The notes beneath the pieces are model-generated. The model was not told where the DNA came from. It saw nothing but the letters and a program-made list of their open reading frames with translations, and searched no databases. This document shows positions 11,901-23,235 of a DNA stretch of 64,000 nucleotides, piece after piece. A program made the translations under genes and the position numbers. The stretch is from Edaphochlamys debaryana (lineage: Eukaryota; Chlorophyta; Chlorophyceae; Chlamydomonadales). The stretch lies in the NCBI GenBank assembly GCA_016858145.1, contig JAEHOE010000093.1, forward strand, positions 62,001 through 126,000, read 5' to 3'. How positions within the stretch are numbered: the first letter of the stretch is position 1; each line of letters begins with the position of its first letter.

Positions 11901-13942
11901 CTGACGCGCTCGCCCTCCCCCCACCCCCTCCGCAACACCCCACCCCACCCCACCTCTGCAGGGCAAGCCGGGCGGCAGTGCCAGCATGGCGTTCGAGCAG
12001 GTCGTGCCGCAGCTGCCCCCCGGGTGGAAGTGGCTGGAGGAGGAGTGGCAGGTGCGCGGGCGCGCGCTGCGGGCTGGCGTCCTGCGGCATCAGTCCTCGG
12101 CGGGCCGTTTTGCGAGTCACAGCCTTCACGCGGTACACCTGAGCGTCCCCCCGTGGGTCCATCCTCCCCCTGGCAGATCGACATGGACGGCTACGGCCTG
12201 CCCGACGAGGCGGTGGATGCCGACGGCTGGACGTACGCGCTGGACTTCTACCTGCTCAAGTTCCCGCCGCCGCCGCAGGGCGGCAAGTGCTCGCTCAAGC
12301 ACTTCGTCCGCCGGCGGCGCTACTTCAGGTGGGCGCCTGCGCTTCTTACCTCTCCCTCCCTGGCTCCCCGGCTCTACGCAGGGGTCTGTGCAGTCTTCAC
12401 TATTTAGTGCCCCAAGGAGCTTGAATCCGTCTGTTCTCTGACATGCAGTGAAAAGCGCATCCCCGACCCCGCGCTGCTTCCCCACACGCACACCGCAGGA
12501 CCCGCGTGCGGGCGACGGACATCCCCCTGGCCCCCGCCAGCGGCTCCGTGGCGCTGCGCACCCTGCTCGAGGCGGAGGACGCCGAGGCGGCGGCGGCCCT
12601 CGAGGCCGCGCGCGCCGCCTCCGTCGAGGAGGCCGCCGCCGCCTCCCTCGCCCTCAAGCGGGACCTGGGGGCGGGGTCCGAGGCCGGCACCGTCATGTCC
12701 CTCTCCCCCGAGGGCCTGCCGGATACCGCCATCACCGCCGCCGCCGGTGCAGCCCAGCGGCAGCCGTCCAGCAGCAGCAGCGCCGGAGGCGGGGCCGACT
12801 CCCGCCAGCCGTCGCTGTCCGGCCGCCGACGCAACGACAGCGCCGGCGCCAGCCAAGACGCGAGCAGCGGCTTGGCGACCGGCGACCGAGACGGGGAGGG
12901 CACGGGCCACGGGCTGGCCTCCACTTCAGCGCCCGCGGCGACGGGCCCGCTGGCAACCGCTGCCGAGGCCGAGGCGCGGAGCGGCGTCGCCGACACGCTG
13001 GCGTTACTGGGCGGCGGCGGGCGATCTGGGTCGGGCCCCGGGTCGGTCGTTGGCGCGGCGGACCTGGCGCTGCCGGGCGTCGGTGGAGCGGTTGGGACGA
13101 GCGGCCACGTGGCAACGGTGCTGGAGGACGCACGTGCCGGCGACAGCAGGCGCAGCATGAGTGATTACGTCATGTCGCCCAAGGAGGAGGTGAAGAGCGG
13201 CGAGGACCCGCTGGGCGCCTTCCCGAGCGCCGGGCCCGGGTCGGGCCCAGCCGGGTCCAGCTCGGGCCCCAGCGGCGCGGCCCGGGCCCTGGACCTGGCC
13301 AGCAGCGCCAGCGACCTCGAGCCCCCTCAGCCGTCCCCGCCAGCCGCCGCGTCTCGAGGCTCCAGCGCTACCTCCGCCAAGGCCGCCGCCGGCACCAGCC
13401 CGACCACCGGCCCCAAGCTTGCGGCTGCCGGTAGCGGCGGTGCCAGCGCTGATGTCAGCATCAGCAGCCCAGGAAGCAGCGGGGCCGCGGGCGTGGGTGC
13501 GGTCGATGCGGCCGCTCCTGCTCCTGCAGCAACGGCCATGGCAATGGCGCGGAAGGCCTCTTCTAAGGCAGAGTGGGCCAAGGGCGGCTGGGACCTGGAC
13601 GACCTGCCCGGGGGCTCACCCCCCAGCGAGGCAGCGCTCAGCGGCTCTGCATCGCCACCGGCCGCAGCCGTAGCGGCGGCGCCAACGGCGCCCACTATGG
13701 CCCGATCTGGGTCGGCGGAGGCGAGGGACGGTGCGCCGCAGGCCGGGCGCTTCAAGCGGCCGCCGACGGCGGCGGCGCGCGGCAGCGACGGTGGCGGCCT
13801 GGACGATGGGCCTGGAAGGGGAGCGGCGGAGGCAGCGGCAGTGGGAGGAGGGGTAGCGGCAGGGGCAGGGGCGGGGGCTGCACCTAAGAGCCAGGACGGG
13901 GACGACGACGACTCGCTGCTCATTGGCGCTGAGCTGCTGTGA
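5980..13942 (+). CDS. VASt and dysferlin-domain membrane protein
   Basis: Thirteen exons join in frame: 5980-6111, 6747-6890, 7210-7272, 7495-7615, 7806-7892, 8116-8492, 8691-8759, 9074-10493, 10661-11067, 11445-11615, 11962-12051, 12177-12328 and 12499-13942. They encode about 1558 residues. The first five exons form a VASt (StART-like, Lam/VAD1) lipid-transfer fold: NDTDLVTTPW, SPDRLYVLEAVSC, APYGDKFNVFFRY, HLVFHVEFLPSMNRMLK. An acidic then His-rich linker follows. Exon 8 starts with three hydrophobic segments (VLAVLLTVWLVGLVVSAL, LLLWGLCWPLALVDL, VLTSLALVAGINLAVM). A long low-complexity stretch leads to a peroxin/dysferlin domain: VFENERFQPFRGW, FLPSDRVGHWSD, LPPGWKWLEEEWQ, VDADGWTYALDF, FVRRRRYFR. 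It probably binds or moves sterol or lipid at ER contact sites. No GRAM domain was found upstream. Introns 2 and 3 have GC donors. Confidence 0.88.
8237..8451 (+). other. Acidic then histidine-rich linker in the VASt protein
   Basis: Exon 6 of the VASt/DysF gene encodes a run of Glu, Ser and Asp residues followed by KRRHHHHHAHRHAAHG and repeated GAHG or HG units. The segment lies between the lipid-binding fold and the membrane segments. It might bind metal or be a flexible spacer; nothing in the sequence decides this. Confidence 0.6.
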
Positions 13943-15458
13943 GGAGGAGGGGCAAAGTGGGTCTGTGTTGACGAGCGGCTCGCTCGTGTACGTCAGGGCA
14001 GCAAGGGCACGGCGGAAAGCCGGCCTGTCTTGGGTGCATAAGCCTTGGGTGCGTAACGGTCTGTGTGTGCTGCACCAGGGCTGCGGGCTGCCCCTCGGGT
14101 GCTGCCATGGCGGGAAGGAGTGCGCCTGGACGAGGGTGTAACCAAGGGAGCGCTTGCGAAGAAACGGTGTGGGGGTAGGAAGGGGGTTTGGTACAGAGGC
14201 TTGCACAAAGCTGTGTCAACGGCCCGGCGTTGGCGCCCGGTTCTCGTGTCACGGGGGCTTGTACCGGTACGCGGCTTGTATTGGAGCTTGTACTGCTAGG
14301 CTTGCTTGGCCTCTCTAGGATTGGCATTCGAGTGTCCATTGGGTACCGTAGATGGGTTTCAGGATTGCTGTCCAGCGGAGACCGCCCGGAATGGGATTTG
14401 CCGGGGGGGCTTGGCGACACTTGCAGCGGCGGTAGCCCGCGCATTTCGGGCAACGGCGCTGGCGATAGAAGTGAACATTACAACGGCGCCCCGCCCAAGG
14501 GGCCTCAGGGCTGCAAGTAAGGGCGATCAGAGCGAGCGCGTCCCAGGAGTGGGACGGCCTGGAGACGGGGGCGGGGTGTGGGAGCGGGAGGGGCCAGCCA
14601 GGCGGCCGCTGCTGTGACGGTCGCGTGCGGGGTTGGCGGACGCTGTCAGCTTATTCTTCCCCCGCGTGTCTTTAGTAGGAATTGGTGATGGCAACGTGTG
14701 TATTTTGCTTCCCGAACCCGGCGGCTGTTCAAGCGGTACGCAGGTGTGCTTCAGGTAAACGGTCTAACGGTGTGCTGAAAGGTGTACAGTGTGTGCGCCC
14801 TGTAAGGCTGTAACTAAATGTAGCCGGTTAGCCACACCAAGCCAGGGCCACGGGCCATGGCTCACTGCGTAGTGTTGCCGAAGTCGCTGCCCCGCAGCGG
14901 CCCGCCCACGCACCTCTGCAGTCTGCACCATGTCGGGAGGCTTTTTCACGGTCGCCCGCAGGCCGCAGTCAATGAATGTCCCAGAAGGGGGCCCTGCTTC
15001 TGCCCAGTCCAGCGCTGCAGTACCATCATTTGGTGCCAACACCACTGGGGTTTCTCACTTTCTCTTACTGCCCCCAATAAGGCTCCTGCCCCCCTGAGGC
15101 ATTCTGGCTACATTGCACGGCCCCTGCGAGCACAGAACACCCTAAGGCTGACCCACTTCAGGACACCCTCGACGCACCTCTTGCTTGCAACACCCATCAC
15201 TCCTCCCAGGCGCGGCTGCGCTGCCCTGCCCAGCACCACATCGCCATCGCCTCTCGCCGTCGGTCTACCCCCAAGCCCCAGGGACCGCAACTCCGTCTGC
15301 GTCACCCCCCTGTGCTCCTCCCAGCCGGGCACGCGCCCCACAACGGCAGGAGCGCCCACAGGCCCTCGCCTCCACCCCAACCGTCATCAACACCCAGGCG
15401 GCCCAACACCGGGCGAGCCGGCCCAACACCGGGCGAGCCGGCGCAACACCAGCGGCGG
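13943..15458. other. Convergent 3' flanks of the VASt and PITH genes
   Basis: No gene was found in these 1.5 kb. TGTAA motifs on the plus strand at 14137-14141, 14801-14805 and 14809-14813 are possible poly(A) signals for the VASt gene. A 20-base unit (gcccaacaccgggcgagccg) is repeated in about three copies at 15401-15450, just beyond the PITH stop codon. Confidence 0.5.
14137..14141 (+). terminator. Possible poly(A) signal, VASt/DysF gene
   Basis: TGTAA, the usual volvocine polyadenylation motif, lies 195 bases after the stop codon. Two further TGTAA motifs at 14801 and 14809 could be used instead. Confidence 0.35.
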
Positions 15459-17424
15459 CTACTTCTCCTCGCCCTGCTTCTTGATCTCCGCCACATTGAA
15501 CACCTCGCCCGTACTCCCGAACAGCGCGATCTTGCACAGCTTGGTGGTCTCCTCGCCGCCGTGGTTGGACTCGATGAAGACTGGGGGCCATGGAAATGCA
15601 GGGGGGCAGAAACGGGGTCACAGCCGGGTCAGGGCTTTCAAAGTCTGCCGCCCCGCCTGAGCGTGCGTAAAGACACACAGCATCTTACGGCCTGGGCCCC
15701 AGCACGCCCCCTCCTCGCCTCCCGCCCCATCCCCGCTTCCCGGCTCACCGCTGAGCACCTCCACGGCGTTGAACTTGACCAGCTTGAGCGGCACCGGGTC
15801 GCCCTTGGCCAGGGCCGCGGGGGAGAGCTCCAGCTCCTGGGAGGCGGGCACGGAGCTGGTGTCGGAGAACCTGCGGGGGACACCCACATGGAGGGGAGGT
15901 GAAAGGGGAGGGTGAAGAGCGCTGGTGGAGAAACCGAGGGGTGAGGGGAGGAGGGTCCACATGGGACCGCAAGGACCTGACGGGTACGGTACCGTAAGTG
16001 GAGCAGCACCGGAGCATCAGCGAGAGGGCCACCGGCCGGGCCTGCGACGAGCTCAGAGGCAGAGGTGAGGAGCAGGGCCGCTCGCCGCTCACCCCATGTG
16101 CGGGCGGTTGACGTACAGCTTGACGGTCTTGGGCGCCTTGTCCTCATCGATGGCCTTGATCACGATGCTGCCCAGCTTGACGCGGTTCTGCGAGCAGTAC
16201 GTACGGCCAGATGTACGGCAGGTGTACGGCAGCGGTTTCGCGGGCGGCCTGACACGACGAGCAGTAGCTTGCGGCTCACGCCCCGGACCACCCAGGCCCC
16301 AGGCTTCTTGAAAAATCCATCCCCCACCCCCTTCTCATCGCACCCACCACCCAGCCAGCCCTCACCACCTCTTCCCCCTTCCGCCCTCGTCCTCCTCAGC
16401 CCAGCCTCCCTCACGAGGCTCGCCACCGTCCCCTGACTCCCAACCCGTCAGCTGCCTGGCCCACCTGGAAGCGGATGTTGATGAGGAGCTGGGGGCAGGG
16501 GGGGGGGGGGCGCACGTGGGGCAGGGGGTGCAGAGGCAGGGGGGGCGGCGGCGTGAGGCCCGAACACCAAGGGGTGGTGCCCGGCGGCTTCCCTCCGATG
16601 TGCCTTCGTGCCATGTGGGCGCCAGGGGCTCTCGGGGCTCCACAGGCGCCTCGTTGCGCTCCCCTTCCCCCAACCGCCTGCCCCCCTTCCCCCGCCATGG
16701 CCGTGCCGTTCGCCACCTGAGGCACCACCCCTTGTGCCTTCGTGGCGATCCCCGTGCTACAGCGTGGCATCACACGATGTGAGATCCACCCTCCGGGCCC
16801 GTTTTGCAAACTGTACGGCCGCCGTACCGTACCTGCTCGTCCGTGTCGCTCTCCAGGAACAGCTCATCCTGCCTGCGTCCCGGAGGAAACACGGCATTGA
16901 GCTGACGGAAGTAGGATGACAACAAGGGGGCGACCCCTCCTTCCATTCCCCGGTCAGGCCAGGCCCAGCAGGCCCGGGGTAGTCCTCCGCCGTCAGCCTA
17001 GACTTGCCCCTCGCTGCCTTCCTTCCAGCCCGTACCGGGCCTATCAGTGTAGTGGGCAACAGAGCACACAGACTGGCGGTACTGCCGAAGGCACTGAAGA
17101 TTATCACGGGTACCGCAAGCCCCAGTCACGCCCGCCCCTGCCCGCAGTGGCCTCCGGACCACTCCCGCCCCCTCCCCTCCCCCTTCCCCTGCGCCCTTCC
17201 TCGCCCCCGGGTTCGACAAACAAACCCTCTCTTGGTCACGCCAAACTGCTGAGCTGCAAACGTGTCCTTCGCCCCGAGCCTTGGCCCCCAGCCCCAGCAG
17301 CCTCCACCTACTCGCGGTAACCCTGCTTCAGCACGTTGGCCACTCCGTGCCCCGGCGCCTCATTGAGACACTCAAGCGATGCGAAGTCGATGTGCTCGAG
17401 CAGGTCCTTAGCCTCCTTGGCCAT
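15459..17424 (-). CDS. PITH-domain protein
   Basis: Six exons join in frame: 17312-17424, 16833-16872, 16465-16488, 16093-16187, 15749-15870 and 15459-15580. They give 171 residues, nearly all PITH domain. Visible motifs are HIDFASLECLNEAPGHG, ELFLESDTDEQ, LLINIRFQ, RVKLGSIVIKA, KTVKLYVNRPHMGF, PVPLKLVKFNAVEVL, VFIESNHGGEET, and CKIALFGSTGEVF with the tail KKQGEEK. PITH is the C-terminal proteasome-interacting module of TXNL1; free-standing PITH proteins are common in plants and algae. No thioredoxin domain precedes it here, so a redox role is not expected. It is probably cytosolic or nuclear and linked to the 26S proteasome. Exon 3 is a 24-base microexon. The gene is divergent from PEX7, with 604 bases between the start codons. 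Confidence 0.92.
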
Positions 17425-18028
17425 CGCTAGGAACAGGAAGCTGGCGACGTGACCTCTTGAGAGGCAGATGCGGGACCGTCCCCTTTCTTCGAGCTACGGG
17501 GGTCGACGGGGGTGCTCAAGCAACGTGATGCGAAAGCTTGTGTGTATGATGGCAGCCTCGGAACGTGTGTGAGTTAAGCGGAGATCGCGCGCTCGGTGAC
17601 AACAGCTCGACACCTTCGATACATGCACCTATTCGGAGCTTTCAGGTAAATCTGAGTAGAGCTGTGACACCAAGCAGTGGAGGATGCACCGTGTAGCGCA
17701 GACCCGCAGAGTGCGCATCGCGGACCGCATGCAGCGCCACTCGCGAGCGGCCTGCCACCACATGCAGTTTAGGAGAAATAGCAAGTTAGGCCCGTCAAGC
17801 TGCCTAGAGCGAACAAGCACGCCGAGGGTTTCGTCGCTTTGCACCCCAAGCCATTCTCTCGCAGAAAGGCTGTGACTGCAACCCAACTGCTTGCATTGCG
17901 AACAAAAGTAGTGAAAGAGCAGCAATCGTTGAGGCTGACGGGGCCATCGCCGAAACAATTCTTCTGCACGCCTTGCGGGCAAAGGCTCTTCCACAAGCTT
18001 CGGACGCCCTCGTGGCCGTCCTGGCGCG
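17425..18028. promoter_or_regulatory. Shared promoter region, PITH gene and PEX7
   Basis: The two start codons face away from each other across 604 bases of less GC-rich DNA. Open frames here, including one of 141 codons on the minus strand, lack splice-consistent partners or motifs and look like chance. Confidence 0.5.
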
Positions 18029-21000
18029 ATGGGGCGCTGCAGGACGGCCTTCAACGCCTACTCGGTGAAGTTCAGCCCATTCTTTGAGGGCCGCATTGCG
18101 GTCGCCACGGCGCAGAACTTCGGCATTATCGGGAATGGCAAGCAGCACGTGTTTGAGGTGCGCATGGCCGCGTCGGGGGAGCACAGGCGGGGCTCGGGGA
18201 GGCACAGGCATGGCAGGGACGCTGGGGGGTCTCCGGGAGTCCACCAGAAGCACATGGGGAGAGTCCCGCCTGCCCGGGCAAAACTGGGGTGTTAGAACGC
18301 CCCGTGATGCGGCAAAGGCGCACTCCATGTGATGGTTGCTCTCATGAGAGCGCGGGCAGGGCAGGGGATGCGGGGGCGACTCGACAGGCCGGAGCGGTTC
18401 TGGTGCACTCAGCTACGGGGTGGGGGAGCTGGTACAATGCCCCGGCGGTCCTGGGAGAAGGGGCACAGAGGGACGGCAGATGGGTGTAGCCTCAGCGCCT
18501 ATGGAGTTGGAGGCAGGTGAGGAGCCAAAATGAGGACTGGCAAGGTTGTGGGTAGAAAGAGAGGGGGTGGTCCTGGCTATCCAATGTCCGATCAACCCAC
18601 CTACCGTGTCGCCTACTCAGGTCACGCCCCAAGGCGGCATCGTGGAGGTGGCGCAGTACGACACAATGGTGAGCCTTACAGTGCCGTACACACGTCACGT
18701 TGGCAATCTCCGGCAGCCCGCAGGCGCACCGGCCGCTCGGCTGCAGCTCTGTGTCCTGGCGGGCGGGCGACATGTTCCCTGCGCAACACCCGGGATCTCA
18801 CATGCATGGCATGCATGCCGTACGATGTAGGACGGCCTGTACGACTGTGCATGGAGCGAAGCCAACGAGAACATCCTGGTGGCCTCATCGGGCGATGGGT
18901 CTGTAAAGGTGGGGCTTACCGTTACGTTAAGATTGGTAGGAAGGAGGGAGGGGTGAGGGGGAGTCTCATCCCATCCAGGAGCGGTCAAGGATTGAAATCC
19001 AAATCCGAATCCAAGTGCCATGACGTCACCCCACACGCGCAGGTGTACGACGTGGCCCTGCCCCCCGCCGCCAACCCGGTGCGCGGCTTCAAGGAGCACA
19101 GCCACGAGGTGGGGGTGGGGGTGGGGTAGGGGGGGGGGGTTGCCGGGGGGGGGAAAGGAGAGGATAAGGGCGGGTGCCTTGGGTGGGTTGAGTGGTGCTG
19201 GGTGCGTGTGGACCTGAAGGTGCCCTAGTGGCACCTGGGGTCGATGGGTGTTGGCCGTGGCAGCCCTCAGCCCTCCCCAGCCCGCCCCGCCCTCTCCCCC
19301 GCCCCCCCCCCCCAGTGCTGCTCCCTGGCCTGGAACACCAGCACCCCCCCCCTTTACTCCACACACACCACTTAAGGTGACGACAACCCCAGCCCCTGCT
19401 CCCCCTCCCCCCTTCCCCCTCCCCCCTCCCCTCCCCCCCCAGTGCTGCTCCCTGGCCTGGAACACTAGCACCCCCCCCCTTTACTCCACACACACCACTT
19501 AAGGTGACGACAACCCCAGCCCCTGCTCCCCCTCCCCCCTTCCCCCTCCCCCTCCCCTCCCCCCCCAGTGCTGCTCCCTGGCCTGGAACACTAGCACCCC
19601 CCCCCCTTTACTCCACACACACCACTTAAGGTGACGACAACCCCAGCCCCTGCTCCCCCTCCCCCCCTTCCCCCTCCCCCCTCCCCTCCCCCCCCAGTGC
19701 TGCTCCCTGGCCTGGAACACCAGCACCCCCCCCCTTTACTCCACACACACCACTTAAGGTGACGACAACCCCAGCCCCTGCTCCCCCTCCCCCCTTCCCC
19801 CTCCCCCCCCCCCAGTGCTGCTCCCTGGCCTGGAACACCAGCACCCCCCCCTTTACTCCACACACACCACTTAAGGTGACGACAACCCCAGCCCCTGCTC
19901 CCCCTCCCCCCTTCCCCCTCCCCCCTCCCCTCCCCCCCCAGTGCTGCTCCCTGGCCTGGAACACCAGCAAGCGGGAGCTCTTTCTGTCCTCCTCCTGGGA
20001 CGACACCGTCAAGCTGTGGAGCCTGGGGGCGCCGGGGTCGCTGCGCACCTTCCCGGGGCACACATACTGCGTGTACCACGTGGCATGGTGGGGGGGGAGG
20101 AGGGGGGGGGGGAGGAGGAGCGCGGTGAGAGCAGGGGGGAGGAAGGGGGGGAAGGGTGACGGGGGCGAGGAGGCTAGGGAGCAGGGTGTAGGAGGGGGCG
20201 CGGGAGAGGGGGGCGGGGTAGGAGGAGGAGCGGAGAGGGAGGCACCGGTAGCAGGTTACAAGGACTGGCATCACATGACGCATGACGCCGAGCCGTTGTG
20301 AGGCTCCCGGGGACGCCGGTCCCAGCGCTACCGACCTGAGCGGGCCTGAGGCTGCGATCCTCCCACCCGCCCTTCCTTCTGCCCCCCCCCCCTCCCCCCA
20401 GGAACCCGCAGCAGGCCGACGTGTTTCTCTCCGCCTCGGGCGACACCACCGTGCGCGTGTGGGACCTGCGGCAGCCGGGGCCCACCCTCATCCTCCCCGC
20501 ACACGGCTACGAGGCGAGCGGGGGGGAGGGACGGTGGCAGGGGCGGGGAAGGTCAGAGGGAGGCAGGCCGGGTAGAATGGATGAGCGGTGTGGTGGCGAG
20601 AGGTTCGGGTACCGAGTCATGGGCACGGGAGGTTTCTCAGCTTTGGCAGGGAACGAGCTTTGGCCCAAAACTCGCTCTCGTCCCTCCTCCCCCTCTCCCT
20701 CCCCCGCCTCTCCCTCCCCCCCTGTCAGGTCCTGGCCGCCGACTGGTGCAAGTACAACGACTGCCTCCTGGCCACCGGCAGTGTGGACAAGAGCATAAAG
20801 CTGTGGGACGTGCGCGTGCCGGGGCGGGAGATGGCGGTGTTCCCGGGACACAGGTGGGCCGTGGGGGGGAGAGGGGGTGGGGCAGAGAGGGGGTTGGGGG
20901 AGGTAGGAATGCAGCCGAGGAGGGGCAGGGTCCTGCGGGGAGGAGGGCCTGGGGGCTGGTGGGTGGGGTGCAGCTGGGGAGAGCGAGCTTGAAAGGAGTT

Positions 21001-21624
21001 CGGCGAGCGCTGGGCTGGCAGGGTTGCATCTGGAAGAGCGGGGGCCGAGTCACTGCACCACCTCCCGTGCTGTGCCCCCCCTCCCCCCAGCTACGCCGTG
21101 CGCCGCGTGCTGTGGTCCCCGCACGCCGCCAACCTGCTCATGTCATGCTCGTACGACATGACCGTCAAGTTGTGGGACACGGCCTCGCCCCAGGTGCGGG
21201 GGGGTGGGCGGGAAAGGGGCCGTTGGGAAAGGGGGGGGCGCGGGCGCGGAAGGCACGGGCGGCGCAAGCACAGGTGAGGCGGACACGGGGAGTACCGGAG
21301 AGGCTCCTACGACCCCTGGGGTCGCCAAGCCAGCGCGCAGTGCGCAGCCGTGGCAGATTCTTACGACGGCGCCCACGCCTCCGCACGTCCGGCGCCGGGC
21401 ATCGTGCTGACTCCACACGGTTACCCACCCCCAACCCCCCAATCCCCAAACCCCAAACCCCAAACCCCCAGGCGGCGCAGGGCCTGCCGCTGCGGTCGTG
21501 GGACCACCACACCGAGTTCGCTGTGGGGCTGGACTTCTCCACCCTGAGGGACGGACTGGTGGCGTCGGCGGGGTGGGACGAGTCGGTGTGGGTGTGGGAC
21601 CAGCGCGGACACCCCACGCCCTGA
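18029..21624 (+). CDS. PEX7: Peroxin-7, PTS2 import receptor (WD40)
   Basis: Nine exons join in frame: 18029-18157, 18621-18668, 18831-18908, 19043-19108, 19942-20087, 20402-20513, 20729-20853, 21091-21193 and 21472-21624. The 319 residues match the usual PEX7 length. The N-terminus reads FNAYSVKFSPFFEGRIAVAT then QNFGIIGNG, as in plant and animal PEX7. WD blades follow: DGLYDCAWSEANENILVASS, SWDDTVKLWSL, SASGDTTVRVWDLRQ, DWCKYNDCLLATGSVDKSI, SYDMTVKLWD, and HHTEFAVGLDFS ending WDESVWVWDQRG. It carries PTS2-bearing enzymes from cytosol to the peroxisome with a PEX5-type co-receptor. The intron before exon 5 holds five copies of the exon 5 acceptor and first bases. The intron after exon 6 has a GC donor (GAG|GCGAGC at 20514). 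Confidence 0.96.
19301..19975 (+). repeat. Tandem repeat carrying copies of the PEX7 exon 5 acceptor
   Basis: Six units of 118-129 bases each contain a C-rich tract, AG, and then the first bases of exon 5 (tgctgctccctggcctggaa). Exon-like starts lie at 19316, 19443, 19569, 19698 and 19816; the true exon starts at 19942. Each decoy then diverges after the ACCAGCA or ACTAGCA that follows into ctttactccacacacaccac and a CTTAAGGTGACGAC block before the next C-rich tract. Confidence 0.95.
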
Positions 21625-23235
21625 GCGCCCGACCCTGGTCCTGACGGTCCTGCGGCTGCCCTTTTGGTTGATGGAGGGGTGGTGGGGGCTTGCGCGGTAC
21701 GGTGGTGCCTTATGCGGATGCCCCGCTGGCGGGGTATATGTTGGACTAGGTCGGCAGGGATGGTGCGTATTGGACAATGTCGGGGCGCTGAAGGGCCCAC
21801 GTAGGAGTGCGAGCTTTGATATGCCAGGAGGTACAGCAGGATCGGGGGCTGGGAGATATGTCGGAAGGAGTTACGTGTGTTGTCGTGTGTGCTGCCGGCA
21901 TGTGAGCTGGTTTAGCACCTTGGTACTGGTACATGTCACCTTGGTACTGTACAGGCGGGCCATGTGTTGGGGGCTGCTTGGATAATCCGAGGCGGGCCAT
22001 GTGTGTACGTGTGTTGGTGAAGCGCGGGCGGATTACTGGGGCAGCGACAGGGACCTGGGCAGATGCGAAGAGGCGAATGACGGCAGGGACCTGGGCAGAT
22101 GCAGGATGGGGCCAGGGCAAATGGGTTGGCCTGGGCTGTGATGACTCACCCCAGGTCGTGTGTTTGGGTGGTGGGAGAGAAGGCCGAGGAGGTATGGGTA
22201 GAGGACCGTTGCCGCGGCGGCGAGGTATGTAGAGAGCAGCGGCAATGCCGCGGCGGGACGTGCGAGGGTGCGACACGCCGGGCGTGTGCCGGGGTGCCGA
22301 GAGCGGTGCCTCATAGGGTGAGCAGGATGGGGCTGGGCGCTGCTACCGCTGTAGCCCGAGTAGAGTCACCGCGTGTCTGTTGCCTTAACCGCGCACTGCC
22401 AGTATCGACCGATGCCAAGCCACCTTTGGCGGCCCCTCTTGCGGCGCGGTCCAGTCACACGGACCGAGCCACGCGCAACGCCGCCTTGTGCCGGGGCCAC
22501 TAGCACCCAAGCAAAGCCGTGAAAGCATTGCGAGCTTGAGCTCCTCGCCTGCTTCCGTCCCAAGGGCTCTCTGCTCACACGAGCACGTCCCCCGATACCC
22601 GCGTGTCCCCGACCGCCTCACGCCCTCACCACGACACACGACAGCCTCGCCATCTGGATGCCGGTACATCGGTTGTTCACACACACTCCCGCCCATCCAA
22701 GTTCTATGCTACAGCCAGATTTGGACGTTCAACGCAAGCGTCGTTCGTACGGCACAGATCCTTCCTGCTCGCTCCCAATCACGTGACGCTGCTCCCGCTC
22801 CATCGGACGTCCGCCGTCCGCCACTGCTCACCCCATCGGGAGATGCAATGCTTGCTCACACCCCACATCCACGTTCGATACTGCAATCCAATTGGTAGCT
22901 CCCAAGCTTTCTACGGGCCATGGTACATCCTTTCCGTCCACTCCCCACCACATGGAGACGTCCGCGGTTGCTCACCCCGGGGGGCCTCCGGAAACCTGCC
23001 TGCCCGCTTGTGTGGCCGCAGCGCATGCCCCCACCGCCCTTCCTGGACCCCTCTAGATGCCCCTAATCCCCCTTCGCTTCCTCCCTGTCTGCCACTCTCA
23101 TAGACCGGTTCACCACTTTATCGAGGCACATCGCTGACTCACCGCTTCGTAAGGAGCCCCTGTCCAGCACGCAATCGAGATTCGTCGCCAATCACCATCT
23201 CCGCTCACTCGCCACATCCTGCCTCCGCAAGGCAA
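21625..23235. other. Convergent 3' flanks of PEX7 and the HMBS paralogue
   Basis: No gene was recognised in 1.6 kb. Short related phrases such as cagggacctgggcagatgc recur near 22045-22105, a small local duplication. I saw no clear TGTAA on the PEX7 strand. Confidence 0.45.

Noticed and set aside
17629..18054. 141-codon minus-strand frame upstream of PEX7
   Set aside because: It lies in the divergent promoter region and has no motif or splice partner.
21438..21471. CCCCAAA repeats resembling telomere sequence
   Set aside because: The unit differs from the Chlamydomonas telomere repeat (TTTTAGGG) and forms the C-rich tract of a PEX7 acceptor.
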